From: an uncultured Chloroflexales bacterium
Lineage (GTDB): Bacteria > Chloroflexota > Chloroflexia > Chloroflexales > Chloroflexaceae
Length of the DNA stretch: 64,000 nt
Reading direction: 5' to 3'
NCBI GenBank assembly: GCA_937902315.1
Contig: CALGUG010000007.1
Location: 89,014 to 153,013 of the forward strand
The notes beneath the pieces are model-generated. The model was not told where the DNA came from. It did not search any database and was given only the letters and a program-made list of their open reading frames with translations. A program made the translations under genes and the position numbers. Positions 30,108 through 38,853 of the stretch are shown here, in pieces. How positions within the stretch are numbered: the first letter of the stretch is position 1; every line of letters begins with the position of its first letter.

Positions 30108-30779
30108 TTAATCGATCGATTCAAACCGTTTGAGAATCAGCTCAACCTCATCTTCAACGCTCAGATTATCGGCGTCGATGATAAAGGCATCGGGGGCGGC
30201 AGCCATAACGCCGTGGTCGAGCGCATCGCGGCGAGCCACATCGGCGCGCACTTGGTCGAGGGTGATATCGCTCTGCTGCTTTTGGAGGTCGGCGAAGCGG
30301 CGTTGTGCCCGTGCTTCGAGCGATGGGTTGAGATAGATCTTTAAAGGGGCATCTGGCATCACAATCGTGCCGATGTCGCGTCCTACCATCACAACCTTGC
30401 CTTGATGACCGATAGAACGCTGTTGGTGAATGAGTTCGCTGCGCACGCTCGGTGGGGTCGAAACGAGCGAAACATTGCGGTCAACCTCGGGGCTGCGTAG
30501 ATCCCAAGTGACGTCTTCTCCATCGAGATAAACGGTATATTGACGGCCATCGCTGACCGTGGGAGGTTGAAGATCGACGTAAAGTTGTCGTGCAAGGTCT
30601 GTCAGCGCCTCAACATCCTGAAGGTCGACTTGGCGTCTAAGAGCGACAAGGGTGAGCGCTCGATACAAGATGCCAGTATCGAAGTAGACGTAACCAAGGC
30701 GTTCAGCGAGACGGGCTCCGAGAGTGCTTTTGCCAGCGCCCGCTGGCCCATCGATAGTAATGGTTGAAGGTACTGACAT
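30108..30779 (-). CDS. cmk: Cytidylate kinase
   Basis: This 223-residue enzyme phosphorylates CMP and dCMP to their diphosphates in pyrimidine nucleotide salvage. The P-loop GPAGAGKST, the FDTGILYRALT segment, the CMP-binding insert (about 70-110), the GRDIGTIVMPDAPLKIYL segment and the C-terminal DALDHGVMAAAPDAFIIDAD motif are all present. The length is normal. It lies 92 bases after the LCP gene and 32 bases before the PH-domain gene, so it may be part of a longer transcript. Confidence 0.96.
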   Translation of the reverse strand: MSVPSTITIDGPAGAGKSTLGARLAERLGYVYFDTGILYRALTLVALRRQVDLQDVEALTDLARQLYVDLQPPTVSDGRQYTVYLDGEDVTWDLRSPEVDRNVSLVSTPPSVRSELIHQQRSIGHQGKVVMVGRDIGTIVMPDAPLKIYLNPSLEARAQRRFADLQKQQSDITLDQVRADVARRDALDHGVMAAAPDAFIIDADNLSVEDEVELILKRFESID

Positions 30780-30871
30780 TTCCCACTATCTCTTGTAATA
30801 AAAACGCTCCATAGTCATTCTGTAGCCCATTGTAGCATGAGGCAGACCGAGCGGCAAGAATGGAAGCCGCT

Positions 30872-32296
30872 TTATTGACCTCTGGCCCAGAGCTGCTGAT
30901 AGTCTGCGCCCAAGACCAATACCAGATCGACGCCTTCGCCCACGGGTGGCACATTGTCGTCGCTGGCGCTTCTAATCGCTTCTTCGGGCAGGCCGAGGGT
31001 TGCGCGTAGGCGGGCCAGCGTCTCGGGCTTATTGCTGTAGTCGATCAAAATGGTCTGTTCGTAATAGCCGGGTGCGTCGCCCGGAGGCAGGGTTAAAAAG
31101 CCCTCTTGCTCTAGGCGTGAAGTCATGCGACCAGCCAAACCGCTCACATCGGTGCCGTTCTGCACCTGAATACGGGCCACTTCGAGCTTGGCATCGGGAC
31201 CTGCGATCAGACGTTGGGCTAGCATACGCACTTCAGTCGGCTCCCAATAGAGGTCGGAGCCGTTTTCGGCGAGCAGGGTCACATCGTTGGGGTTGATGCT
31301 GAGCTGTTCGATCTTGCTGAGATCGAGCTTGAGCGCCAGATTAGCTAAACTAGTCAGCGTGTCTAGGTCGCTGAGGGGCAGAGTCGTCTGGACATTTTGC
31401 TGTAGATCGTTGGCGAGCTGGGGCAGCAGACTGACTTGGTTCAGCAACTCGCGCCGTCGCACCTCGTCTAAAATCGCTCGTAAAATCTGCTGTTGGCGTT
31501 GCGAGCGATCGAAATCGCTGCCGCTGTGGCGCGAGCGTGCGTATTTAAGCGCGGTCGCACCATCGAGCACTTGCAGGCCAGCCGGAATGTAGATCCGCTC
31601 GACGCCGTAGTTCTCGGTCGGATACTCGGAATCGAGCAGCGGCTGAGGCACATCGACTAAGATGCCGCCCAAAGTATCGATGATCTGTTCAAAGCCTCCG
31701 AAGTCGACTTGGGCGATATAGTCGATCTGAATGCCTAAAAAGCGCTCGACCGTTTCGGCGGCCAGCGCGCCACCGCCAGCTAGCGCTGTGGTGCCCTCGC
31801 CATAGAGTGCGACCGCGTTGTTGTAGCCGTAGCCATAGGCGCTGTTGATCTTCTGTGTGCCAACGTGGGGGATCTCGACCAGCGAGTCGCGCGGTATCGA
31901 GAGCATGCTAGCGCGCTGCTCGGCCGGATTTACCGCCACTACAATCAAGGTGTCGCCGCGCACGCCTTCGTTGGGGTCATCGCGTCGGTCGACGCCGATC
32001 AACAAGATCGTGAAAGGCGCTTCAAAAGGGTTTGAACTGGCAGCTTGCGGTTGGGCCGTCTCGCTGCGCGCTTGGCGAGGATCGGCCTGCTCGAAGCCCT
32101 GTAAGGTTTCGCGAGCGCGTAAGCTCAGAATAAAAAGTGCGCTGACTATACTTAAAACGATTAAGATCGCTAGTCCACTAAGTTTGTAGACCAACTGTCC
32201 TGATCGACGCTGTTTTGAGAGACGACGAAGTGCACGCCGCTGCTCCACCCGTTCTCGTGCAGAACGTGGCGCACGTGGGGGTCGTACAGTGCTCAT
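30872..32296 (-). CDS. LytR-CpsA-Psr (LCP) family protein
   Basis: This 474-residue protein has a short basic cytoplasmic tail, one membrane helix (about 38-58) and an LCP domain (about 95-300). The domain has the family motifs LLIGVDRRDDPNEGVRGDT, SIPRDSLVEIP, KINSAYGYG and KYARSRHSGSDFDRSQRQQ. A LytR_C-type domain follows (about 370-460). LCP proteins transfer polyisoprenoid-linked polymers such as teichoic-acid or capsule precursors onto peptidoglycan. The catalytic arginines are present. ATG 32296 is preceded by AAAGGAG; an in-frame upstream start at 32341 is less likely. It probably starts the minus-strand run LCP-cmk-PH-membrane-ABC. Confidence 0.92.
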   Translation of the reverse strand: MSTVRPPRAPRSARERVEQRRALRRLSKQRRSGQLVYKLSGLAILIVLSIVSALFILSLRARETLQGFEQADPRQARSETAQPQAASSNPFEAPFTILLIGVDRRDDPNEGVRGDTLIVVAVNPAEQRASMLSIPRDSLVEIPHVGTQKINSAYGYGYNNAVALYGEGTTALAGGGALAAETVERFLGIQIDYIAQVDFGGFEQIIDTLGGILVDVPQPLLDSEYPTENYGVERIYIPAGLQVLDGATALKYARSRHSGSDFDRSQRQQQILRAILDEVRRRELLNQVSLLPQLANDLQQNVQTTLPLSDLDTLTSLANLALKLDLSKIEQLSINPNDVTLLAENGSDLYWEPTEVRMLAQRLIAGPDAKLEVARIQVQNGTDVSGLAGRMTSRLEQEGFLTLPPGDAPGYYEQTILIDYSNKPETLARLRATLGLPEEAIRSASDDNVPPVGEGVDLVLVLGADYQQLWARGQ

Positions 32297-32559
32297 CCCT
32301 GCTCCTTTAGGCTGGTATCTTGCGTTGCAAATCCTCGACACTCATGGCACGCAAGTTGGGGTGGTGTGTGCTCTCGGCACTGCGAGCGCTCTGCCACGCT
32401 GAGTTGTGGCTGCGAGATTATAGCATAATCGCTCGCAAAAAAGCCCGTCTTTAGAAAAAACGTCCTTCGTCTCATTTCTGAGCGGGTCGTTAGGCGTGCC
32501 GTTTATTTTGGCGAGCTTGTTCCAGAGCGCTAAAATCTGCTTGTTAACCGCTAGCGGAT

Positions 32560-32588
32560 TTGCGATGTCTGCTCTGTTCGACTATACT
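32560..32588 (+). promoter_or_regulatory. Promoter of mtnP
   Basis: TTGCGA (32560-32565) and TATACT (32583-32588) are 17 bases apart, giving a leader of about 80 bases. The same 378-bp divergent region must also serve the LCP gene on the minus strand, where a TATAAT at 32417-32422 could be the -10 element but lacks a good -35. Confidence 0.5.
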
Positions 32589-32674
32589 CGTCGCGATCAA
32601 GCGAATCGCAATAGATATCGAACTTACGATCTCATTCATCTTTTATTCGTCTTCTATTTCTTAAGGATACAACG

Positions 32675-33538
32675 ATGTCTCAAGTGACAATTGGTGTAAT
32701 CGGAGGAAGCGGCTTGTACGCTATGGAGGGTCTGGAGGATGTTGAAGAGCTGCGCCTCGAAACACCTTATGGCACTCCTAGCGACGCCTATATTATCGGT
32801 AGCATCGCTGGTCAGCGGGTGGCCTTCCTACCCCGCCACGGGCGCGGCCACCGTTTGACTCCTAGCGAAGTTCCCAGCCGTGCCAATATCTATGGTTTTA
32901 AACAGCTCGGCGTAAAATATTTGATCTCGGTCAGCGCGGTGGGTAGCCTGCAGGCTGAATTGGCTCCGGGCCATATCGTGATCCCCGATCAGCTTTTCGA
33001 CCGCACCAAGGGCATTCGCCCGTCCACCTTCTATGGCGATGGTATCGTGGTGCATGTCGGTTTCGACAAGCCTTTCGATGCCAAACTTGGCGAACTGCTG
33101 GCCCAAGCGGCGCGCTCCAACGGTGCGACCGTGCATCAGGGTGGCACCTACGTCTGTATGGAAGGCCCCCAGTTCTCGACCTTGGCCGAGAGCGTGGAGA
33201 ACCGCCGCCGTGGCCACAGCTTGATCGGCATGACCGCTCTGCCCGAGGCCAAGCTGGCCCGCGAGGCTGAGATCGCCTATGCGATTATGGCCATGGTGAC
33301 CGACTACGACGCTTGGCACCCCGATCACGACAGCGTCACTGTCGATATGGTGGTGAAGGTCTTGCAGGCCAACTCGCGTCTGGCCCAAGAGACCATTCGC
33401 ACGGTGGTGCCTTTGATCGGCGATGGCTTCGAGAGCCCTGCCCACAGCGCGCTTGCCAACGCGATCATGACCGATCGCAGCCTTATCCCCGAGGAAACCC
33501 GCAAGCGCGTCGAGCTCTTGGCTGGTAAGTATCTGTAG
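32675..33538 (+). CDS. mtnP: S-methyl-5'-thioadenosine phosphorylase
   Basis: This 287-residue enzyme splits methylthioadenosine into adenine and methylthioribose-1-phosphate in the methionine salvage pathway. The family features are the N-terminal IGVIGGSGLY, the phosphate-binding FLPRHGRGHRLTPSEVPSR, VSAVGSL, YVCMEGPQFSTLAES and the catalytic GMTALPEAKLAREAEI. The length fits MTAP. ATG 32675 has AAGGAT a few bases upstream. It is a single gene with its own promoter. Confidence 0.95.
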   Translation: MSQVTIGVIGGSGLYAMEGLEDVEELRLETPYGTPSDAYIIGSIAGQRVAFLPRHGRGHRLTPSEVPSRANIYGFKQLGVKYLISVSAVGSLQAELAPGHIVIPDQLFDRTKGIRPSTFYGDGIVVHVGFDKPFDAKLGELLAQAARSNGATVHQGGTYVCMEGPQFSTLAESVENRRRGHSLIGMTALPEAKLAREAEIAYAIMAMVTDYDAWHPDHDSVTVDMVVKVLQANSRLAQETIRTVVPLIGDGFESPAHSALANAIMTDRSLIPEETRKRVELLAGKYL

Positions 33539-33683
33539 CACAAGATCCGCTCCTTTATTCCATTTACGGAAACAAAGTTAGCATCGACGCCTTGAGAGAG
33601 GTGGAGTGTTGTGTGGACGCGCAACATTCCACCTTGTTGCATGTGTTGGCGTTAAGGTCGCCTCTCTCAAAGAGACTCTTAGC

Positions 33684-34080
33684 GCGTCCGCCTACGGCTA
33701 TCAACAGGGCTGGCTCGCCCTCATCCCCGACCCTTCTCCCGCATTGCGGGAGAAGGGAGTATGACAGCGTGTAAGCAAAGAAGCCATACCCTTCGACAGG
33801 CTCAGGGACCGCTTGCCGAAGGGTATGGCACGGCTAATGACATTGTGACTGTACGGTTGATCCTTAACCAGAGTAAGCGTAAGCGTTTTAATGGATCTTT
33901 GGCGAAATGTTCGTTTTGGTAGTGCGTTTGCTTTCCATGAAATACATACAAACTCTTGTCAATTCTCAGAGTCTCTGTGCCTTGTGTGGTGAATAAATCA
34001 AAGGTTGCAGCGAAGACAGCGAAAGCGGTGAAGGCGATGATCTTTTGTGGGTGGGCGATTTTGTAGCCGTAGGCGGACGC
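33684..34080. repeat. Inverted pair of repeat A (copies 9 and 10)
   Basis: GCGTCCGCCTACGGCTA (33684-33700) faces TAGCCGTAGGCGGACGC (34064-34080). The right copy is followed by TCGCCGCCTGAG and GTGAAGGC, the distal motif. Two other strong hairpins lie inside. Confidence 0.85.
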
Positions 34081-34181
34081 GTCAGGAACCGAATGGAAGG
34101 GAAAGACCTCGCCGCCTGAGTCGTGAAGGCAACAAACGATCGTGCGCACGAACGATGGAAGAGCGCAAGGATCGCGTGTGG

Positions 34182-34223
34182 AATCGAAAAGGCAGCCTCA
34201 TTTTTGTGAGAAATGGGGCTGCC
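34182..34223 (-). terminator. Terminator of the DsbB/BdbC-like gene
   Basis: GGCAGCC, CATTT and their complements form an interrupted stem (34191-34223), followed on the minus strand by TTTTCGATT. It starts 27 bases after the stop codon. Confidence 0.8.
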
Positions 34224-34249
34224 TGTGTGGTTGGCACGAACATGCTTGG

Positions 34250-34861
34250 CTAGCGCACGATCGTCGCTATGCCAAAGGCGGCCAAAACGCCGAAGATGAT
34301 CACCAGCACGGGCACGGCCGGGCCAAAACGCTCGAGCGGATTAGCCGACACGCCCTGCTCGTCGCCCTCTTCCTCGCTGTCGATCGAGATCGAAGTCGAG
34401 ATTAGCATTGTAAAGATGATGACAATGAAGGCGATCAAGGCCAAAAACGGCACATTGATAAAGCCGAACCAGTTGATCCAACCGTTTTCGCACGGGATAT
34501 TCGAAACACAGGGCGGCGATGGCACCAAGCGTTTGGTCACGCCATAGTGATAGAGACTGATGAACGCGCCGATCACCGCCAGCGGCAGCACATAGAGATG
34601 CAGTTTGCGGTCGCGTCGTGCAAGGCCGATCGGAATGATGAAGGCCAAGGGATACATCATGATCCGTTGGTACCAACACAAGATACAGGGCGGCCAGCCT
34701 AGCACTTCGCTCATAAACAAACTGCCGACGGTTGCGATGGTGGCGGCCAACTGAGCGATATAGCGGCTAGAAGCGCTGAGCCAAAAGAGCAGTTGATCGC
34801 TGAAGCTGCTTTCAACCAGCGCCTCATCTTGTTGGCTCGATAGGGTTTGTGACTCTGGCAT
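34250..34861 (-). CDS. Disulfide bond formation protein, DsbB/BdbC type
   Basis: This 203-residue membrane protein has about four to five helices and both redox Cys pairs of the DsbB/BdbC family: CILC at the start of the second helix (LGWPPCILCWYQRIMMYPLA) and PPCVSNIPC in the next loop. It would reoxidise a thiol oxidoreductase and pass electrons to quinone. No partner DsbA/BdbD is encoded in the window. ATG 34861 has AAAGGAAACGAG upstream; a longer start at 34897 is less likely. The C-terminal helix (about 175-200) is an extra relative to short BdbC proteins. Confidence 0.9.
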   Translation of the reverse strand: MPESQTLSSQQDEALVESSFSDQLLFWLSASSRYIAQLAATIATVGSLFMSEVLGWPPCILCWYQRIMMYPLAFIIPIGLARRDRKLHLYVLPLAVIGAFISLYHYGVTKRLVPSPPCVSNIPCENGWINWFGFINVPFLALIAFIVIIFTMLISTSISIDSEEEGDEQGVSANPLERFGPAVPVLVIIFGVLAAFGIATIVR

Positions 34862-34978
34862 AGCTCTCGTTTCCTTTTTGTATTGCGGTATATTCACGAA
34901 CCTGCAACACTATACCTAGAGGCGACATGCGGTGTCAATGCTTTTTTTGTTTCCGAGCTGCTTGGGCGAGTTGCTGGT

Positions 34979-36934
34979 TTAAATCGCCTCTTTAAGCTCT
35001 TCGGCGGCGCGCCTGGTCATACCCGGCACCGCAGCGAGCTCTTCGATGCTGGCATTGCGAATGCCTTCGAGCGAGCCAAAGCGCTTGAGCAGTTCGCGTT
35101 TGCGGCGCGGCCCGATGCCCGGCACATCTTCGAGCGGCGACTTAAATGTGCTTTTGCTGCGCACTTTGCGGTGATAGGTGATCGCGAAGCGGTGCGCCTC
35201 TTCATCAACGCGCTGAATCAGCATTAGGGCTTTGCTCTCGCGGCCTAACACCAGCGGCTCTTCGTATTCGGGCCGAACCAGATCGAAGCGGTTGCGGTCT
35301 ACACCTTTGGCCACGCCGATCGTTTTGATCTGTTCGAAGCCCAGCTCTTTGAGTACAGCCAGCGCCCCGTTGAGTTGAGCGCGCCCACCGTCGACCAGCA
35401 GCAGATCGGGCAATTCGGCCCAAGTTGCTGCCTTCTCGTCACTGTTTTCCGTACTCTGCTTCTCGTTCTGCTCGTCGCTTTCATCGTCGGGCTGGCTGGT
35501 TTCGCTTAGGGCTGCGGCGGCGCGACTGAAACGGCGGCGTAGCACCTCTTGAATCGATGCAACGTCGTTGGCACCTTCGACCGTCTTAATTTTGAAGCGA
35601 CGGTAGGCGTTGGTTTTGGGTTCGCCGTATTCGAATACCACCATACTGGCGACCGAATCCTTGCCTTGAATGTTGGAAATGTCGTAACATTCAATACGTT
35701 TGGGCAGATCGGGTAGCTCTAGCAGATCGCGCAGCTCGCTCAAACCAGCAATGGCGCGCTGTTCGCGGTTGAGCCACTGGATGCGCATCTCGTCGAGCTT
35801 CTGCTTGGCGTTGCGAGCTGCCATCTCGATTAGCTCGCGTTTTTCGCCTCGGCGCGGCACCTTCAGCTCGACTTTGTGACCGCCTTTTTGGGCCAGCCAG
35901 CTCTCGATGATCATCGGCTCTTCGGGGTGCTCGGCCAACAAGACGCTCGGTGGTACCATCGGCGCGTTATCATAGAACTGCGTTAAGAACGAGCTGATCA
36001 GGTCGGCGTCGCTCTCGCCTTGGGTGTTTTGCAAACTAAAGGGTTCTGCGCCGATCAGCTTGCCGCCGCGAATGTAGAGCACCTGTACCACGGCGCTGCC
36101 ATCTTCGCGCGCGAAGGCGATCACATCTTGGTCGGTATCGACGGTGCGCAGCACTTGCTGGCGCTCCATGACCTTCTCGATATCGCGGATCTTATCGCGC
36201 AGGTAGGCCGCTCGCTCAAAGTTGAGCTCTTCGGCGGCTTCCTCCATCTGTTTGCGAATATCGCGCACGATCGATTCGCTCTTGCCTTCCAAAAAGTGAC
36301 AGACCGAGTCGATGGCCTTGCGGTACTCTTCGCGGCTGACCATAGGCACACACGGCCCGAGGCAGCGCTTCATATCGTAATACAGACAGGGCTTGCCCAG
36401 TTTGCGATAGCGATTGAACTTGTCGTCTTTGCAGTCTTTGAGCGGTCGGAAGGCGAACAGACGGTTGAGCAGATCGAGGGTGCGATAGACCGAGCCAGCG
36501 CTGGCGTAGGGCCCGAAGTAGCGCGCGCCATCGTCGAGCGTTTTGCGCGTGGTGAGCACTTTCGGCCACTCTTCGTTGACCGTGATTTTGATAAAGGGAT
36601 AGGACTTATCATCCATCAAGCGAATGTTATACTTCGGCTTGTGGTGTTTGATAAGATTCATCTCCAGAAGCAAAGCTTCTAGCTCGCTCTGGGTGATGAT
36701 AATCTCGAAGTCGGCGATTTGACTCACCAGACTACGCGTTTTGCCCGTCAGTGTGTGCGGCGATGCGAAGTAAGAGCGCATGCGGTCGCGTAAGCTCTTA
36801 CTTTTACCAACATATAGAATATTGCCCTGAGCATCTTTCCATTGATAGACGCCCGGCAAGAGGGGGACGTTTTTTAGTCGCTCTTCAAAGGCTTCTGGAT
36901 CGGCGACTGAAGTATGTGCGAAGCGTGATGACAT
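34979..36934 (-). CDS. uvrC: UvrABC system protein C (excinuclease)
   Basis: This 651-residue protein makes both incisions in nucleotide excision repair together with UvrA and UvrB. It has the GIY-YIG domain (GVYQWKDAQGNILYVGKSKSL), the UVR domain (about 205-240), the central RNase-H-like endonuclease domain (CYDISNIQGKDSVASMVVFE, LLLVDGGRAQLNGAL, GVAKG) and the C-terminal helix-hairpin-helix pair (DVPGIGPRRKRELLKRFGS). An acidic insertion (about residues 480-515, rich in Asp, Glu and Ser) is not usual. ATG 36934 has AGAAGGAAA upstream. It is divergent from the metallophosphoesterase gene and has its own promoter. Confidence 0.96.
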   Translation of the reverse strand: MSSRFAHTSVADPEAFEERLKNVPLLPGVYQWKDAQGNILYVGKSKSLRDRMRSYFASPHTLTGKTRSLVSQIADFEIIITQSELEALLLEMNLIKHHKPKYNIRLMDDKSYPFIKITVNEEWPKVLTTRKTLDDGARYFGPYASAGSVYRTLDLLNRLFAFRPLKDCKDDKFNRYRKLGKPCLYYDMKRCLGPCVPMVSREEYRKAIDSVCHFLEGKSESIVRDIRKQMEEAAEELNFERAAYLRDKIRDIEKVMERQQVLRTVDTDQDVIAFAREDGSAVVQVLYIRGGKLIGAEPFSLQNTQGESDADLISSFLTQFYDNAPMVPPSVLLAEHPEEPMIIESWLAQKGGHKVELKVPRRGEKRELIEMAARNAKQKLDEMRIQWLNREQRAIAGLSELRDLLELPDLPKRIECYDISNIQGKDSVASMVVFEYGEPKTNAYRRFKIKTVEGANDVASIQEVLRRRFSRAAAALSETSQPDDESDEQNEKQSTENSDEKAATWAELPDLLLVDGGRAQLNGALAVLKELGFEQIKTIGVAKGVDRNRFDLVRPEYEEPLVLGRESKALMLIQRVDEEAHRFAITYHRKVRSKSTFKSPLEDVPGIGPRRKRELLKRFGSLEGIRNASIEELAAVPGMTRRAAEELKEAI

Positions 36935-36965
36935 ACGCAATTTCCTTCTCTTTGAAACTTCTTCT

Positions 36966-36994
36966 ATTGTAGCCTTCCAAAAGCGTGGCGTCAA
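36966..36994 (-). promoter_or_regulatory. Promoter of uvrC
   Basis: On the minus strand TTGACG and TACAAT are separated by 17 bases, both close to consensus, with a leader of about 25 bases to ATG 36934. No LexA-like box overlaps it. Confidence 0.65.
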
Positions 36995-37078
36995 AACATA
37001 TGCGCTACTCTGATCTCGATAGTTCTCGTTGCTGGCAGCTTTTTGCTACAAGCCAGTACGTTTGTAAACGATAAGAAC

Positions 37079-38044
37079 ATGACTAATCCAACTATGCACG
37101 ATACCTTACCGCGAGCGACTGTGATTCCTACAAAGAAACCGAAACGCGAAGGTTTTGACCCCTTAGCGGTTCATTTTTCGCGTTCTTGGGTCTATGCTGG
37201 TGCGTTTGGCAGCGCCACAACGGCTTATTTGTTGCGACGCTTCGGTTGGCGTGCGGCGCTCGTGCTCGCTGCTGGGGCTGGTCTAGCTGGTCTCTATGCC
37301 ACCCTCGTTGAGCCGACTCGACCGCGCTTGACCCGCCATACTCTGCGCTTTGCCCACTTGCCGCCCGAGCTCGACGGCTTGCGGATCGGCCAGATCAGCG
37401 ATTTTCACTTGGGCGCGCGCTACAGCGAAGCCAATACGCGCTGGGCGGTCAAGCAGATGCTGCGCGAACGCCCCGATCTGCTTGTGCTTACTGGCGATTT
37501 CGTCACTCACGACTACGCTATTCCCGAGATCCAACGCCTGCTTGCGCCGCTGCATGCTCCGCTGGGCATCTATGCTGTGCCGGGCAACCACGACTACTGG
37601 GAGGGCATCGACGAGGTCTGCGAGGCCGTTGAGGCGCTCGGCATCACGATGATGATCAACAAAGTTCAGCGCTTAGAGTGGAAGGGCGCAGCTTTCTGGC
37701 TGCTGGGCGTCGATGATGCTTGGCGCGGCAAGGCCGATCTTAGCACGCCTTTCAATCAAGTGCCGCGTGACGCCTTCGCGATTCTGCTCTCGCATGTGCC
37801 AGATTTCGTTGAAGAGGCCGCGCGCTACAAGATCCCGCTTCAGTTTTCGGGTCATACCCACGGAGGCCATATCCGCTTTCCTTTGTTGGGCCCCTTCAGT
37901 TTGCCGCTCTATGGCACGCGCCACGACTGTGGTTTAGAACAAATTGGTCCGACGACTCTCTATACGTCGCGGGGGATCGGCGGCATGCCGATTCGTTTTT
38001 ATTGCCCCCCTGAGGCAAGCATTTTTACGCTAAAACGGGCTTAA
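37079..38044 (+). CDS. Metallophosphoesterase (YaeI-like)
   Basis: This 321-residue protein has a short N-terminal part with a membrane helix (about residues 40-80) and a calcineurin-type phosphoesterase domain. The metal and catalytic motifs are complete: IGQISDFHLG, LTGDFV, VPGNHDYW, LSHVPD and SGHTHGGH. The relatives are YaeI/YkuE-type enzymes that act on lipid or nucleotide phosphates near the membrane. ATG 37079 is the likely start; an ATG a few codons later is also possible, and no strong ribosome-binding site is seen. The substrate is not known. Confidence 0.88.
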   Translation: MTNPTMHDTLPRATVIPTKKPKREGFDPLAVHFSRSWVYAGAFGSATTAYLLRRFGWRAALVLAAGAGLAGLYATLVEPTRPRLTRHTLRFAHLPPELDGLRIGQISDFHLGARYSEANTRWAVKQMLRERPDLLVLTGDFVTHDYAIPEIQRLLAPLHAPLGIYAVPGNHDYWEGIDEVCEAVEALGITMMINKVQRLEWKGAAFWLLGVDDAWRGKADLSTPFNQVPRDAFAILLSHVPDFVEEAARYKIPLQFSGHTHGGHIRFPLLGPFSLPLYGTRHDCGLEQIGPTTLYTSRGIGGMPIRFYCPPEASIFTLKRA

Positions 38045-38129
38045 GAAGGCGCTTTTTTAGAACAAAACTCTTTCCACTTCGAGAGTCGTTTTAGCTCATC
38101 CTAATGCTGAAAAATGGCTTGTGTGATGC

Positions 38130-38158
38130 TTGACATAGAACGCTTGTTCTGATACAAT
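38130..38158 (+). promoter_or_regulatory. Consensus-like promoter carrying LexA-like boxes
   Basis: TTGACA (38130-38135) and TACAAT (38153-38158) are exactly 17 bases apart. The leader to ATG 38323 is about 160 bases. The spacer holds one GAAC-N4-GTTC box and a second sits just downstream. Confidence 0.75.
38138..38149 (+). promoter_or_regulatory. LexA-like box 1 (GAAC-N4-GTTC)
   Basis: GAACGCTTGTTC matches the GAAC-N4-GTTC core that LexA of Gram-positive bacteria binds. It lies between the -35 and -10 elements, where a bound repressor would block RNA polymerase. Confidence 0.55.
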
Positions 38159-38170
38159 ACGACTGTGATT

Positions 38171-38182
38171 GAACGTCTGTTC
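38171..38182 (+). promoter_or_regulatory. LexA-like box 2 (GAAC-N4-GTTC)
   Basis: GAACGTCTGTTC is a second exact core, 33 bases (about three helical turns) from the first and downstream of the -10 element. Confidence 0.55.
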
Positions 38183-38322
38183 TAAATTTCTGAAACACGC
38201 ATCATCACTTGCCAACAGTCTTGTTTGTTGAAGAGGTATTCCTACCTAGAGCCTGAGTTCGTTGAGGCTGGTGATTGGGCGTGTTTGTATTGTATCTTAA
38301 TCTGCCACCATGGGGGAAAGCA

Positions 38323-38853
38323 ATGGCGGTAACAAGCAAAGAAATACGTACACCACGTCAGTCAGTACGTCGCCAAGCCGAACACGAAGCATGGCCTCAC
38401 ACTTTGATGCCGGTTGGCTACGCCATTACGTTACTGCTTGCCGTGATGGCTATCTACTTTTTAGTTGGCGCACTTATCGATTGGGGGCGCGTGCGCTACG
38501 ATGATCTGCGTTACGGTTTTCCGCGCACCACCCATCTCGAAGGAATGGTCGGCCATGAGGCAGGCAGTGGCATCCCTTCGCACTTCACAGCCATGAACCT
38601 CAATGGCCAAGTTGTGATTATCCAATTGGTCGGCGGCAACCCCGCCGAAGTGCGTAGCTTCCCTGGCCCATACCTCTTCGGCGAGGGCAGCGATCTTACA
38701 CCGATCGGCCTCGCCCTCCACGATGTCGATAACGACGGCGCACCCGACTTAGTTGTCGATGTTAAGCGCGAACAGATCATCTACCTCAATCGCGACGGCA
38801 GCTTCCGCCTGCCCAATGCCGAAGAACAACAGCAACTTATTGGCGCGCGCTAA
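38323..38853 (+). CDS. Small membrane-anchored protein with a Ca-binding-like motif
   Basis: This 176-residue protein has a cytoplasmic N-terminal stretch, one membrane helix (about residues 30-52) and an extracytoplasmic domain. The domain ends with one FG-GAP/VCBS-like unit DVDNDGAPDLVVD (about 140-152), which resembles a calcium-binding loop. ATG 38323 has GGGGGAAAG just upstream. I do not recognise the family, and its job is unknown. It is monocistronic by spacing and lies behind a strong promoter with two LexA-like boxes, which raises the chance that it responds to DNA damage. Homology should be checked before naming it. Confidence 0.7.
   Translation: MAVTSKEIRTPRQSVRRQAEHEAWPHTLMPVGYAITLLLAVMAIYFLVGALIDWGRVRYDDLRYGFPRTTHLEGMVGHEAGSGIPSHFTAMNLNGQVVIIQLVGGNPAEVRSFPGPYLFGEGSDLTPIGLALHDVDNDGAPDLVVDVKREQIIYLNRDGSFRLPNAEEQQQLIGAR

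Larger units (their letters stand above)
33539..34249. other. Convergent intergenic region with four hairpins and repeat A
   Basis: This stretch of about 710 bp holds hairpins at 33600-33635 (GGTGGAGTGTTG...CAACATTCCACC), 33731-33757 (CCCTTCTCCCGC...GCGGGAGAAGGG) and 33783-33830 (CCATACCCTTCG...CGAAGGGTATGG), an inverted pair of repeat A (33684-34080) and the terminator of the DsbB-like gene. I see no gene. Confidence 0.75.

Noticed and set aside
33802..34149. Minus-strand 115-residue frame in the mtnP/DsbB intergenic region
   Set aside because: It overlaps repeat A and hairpins; the ASAYGY-type peptide recurs in all repeat A copies because of the repeat, not because of a gene.
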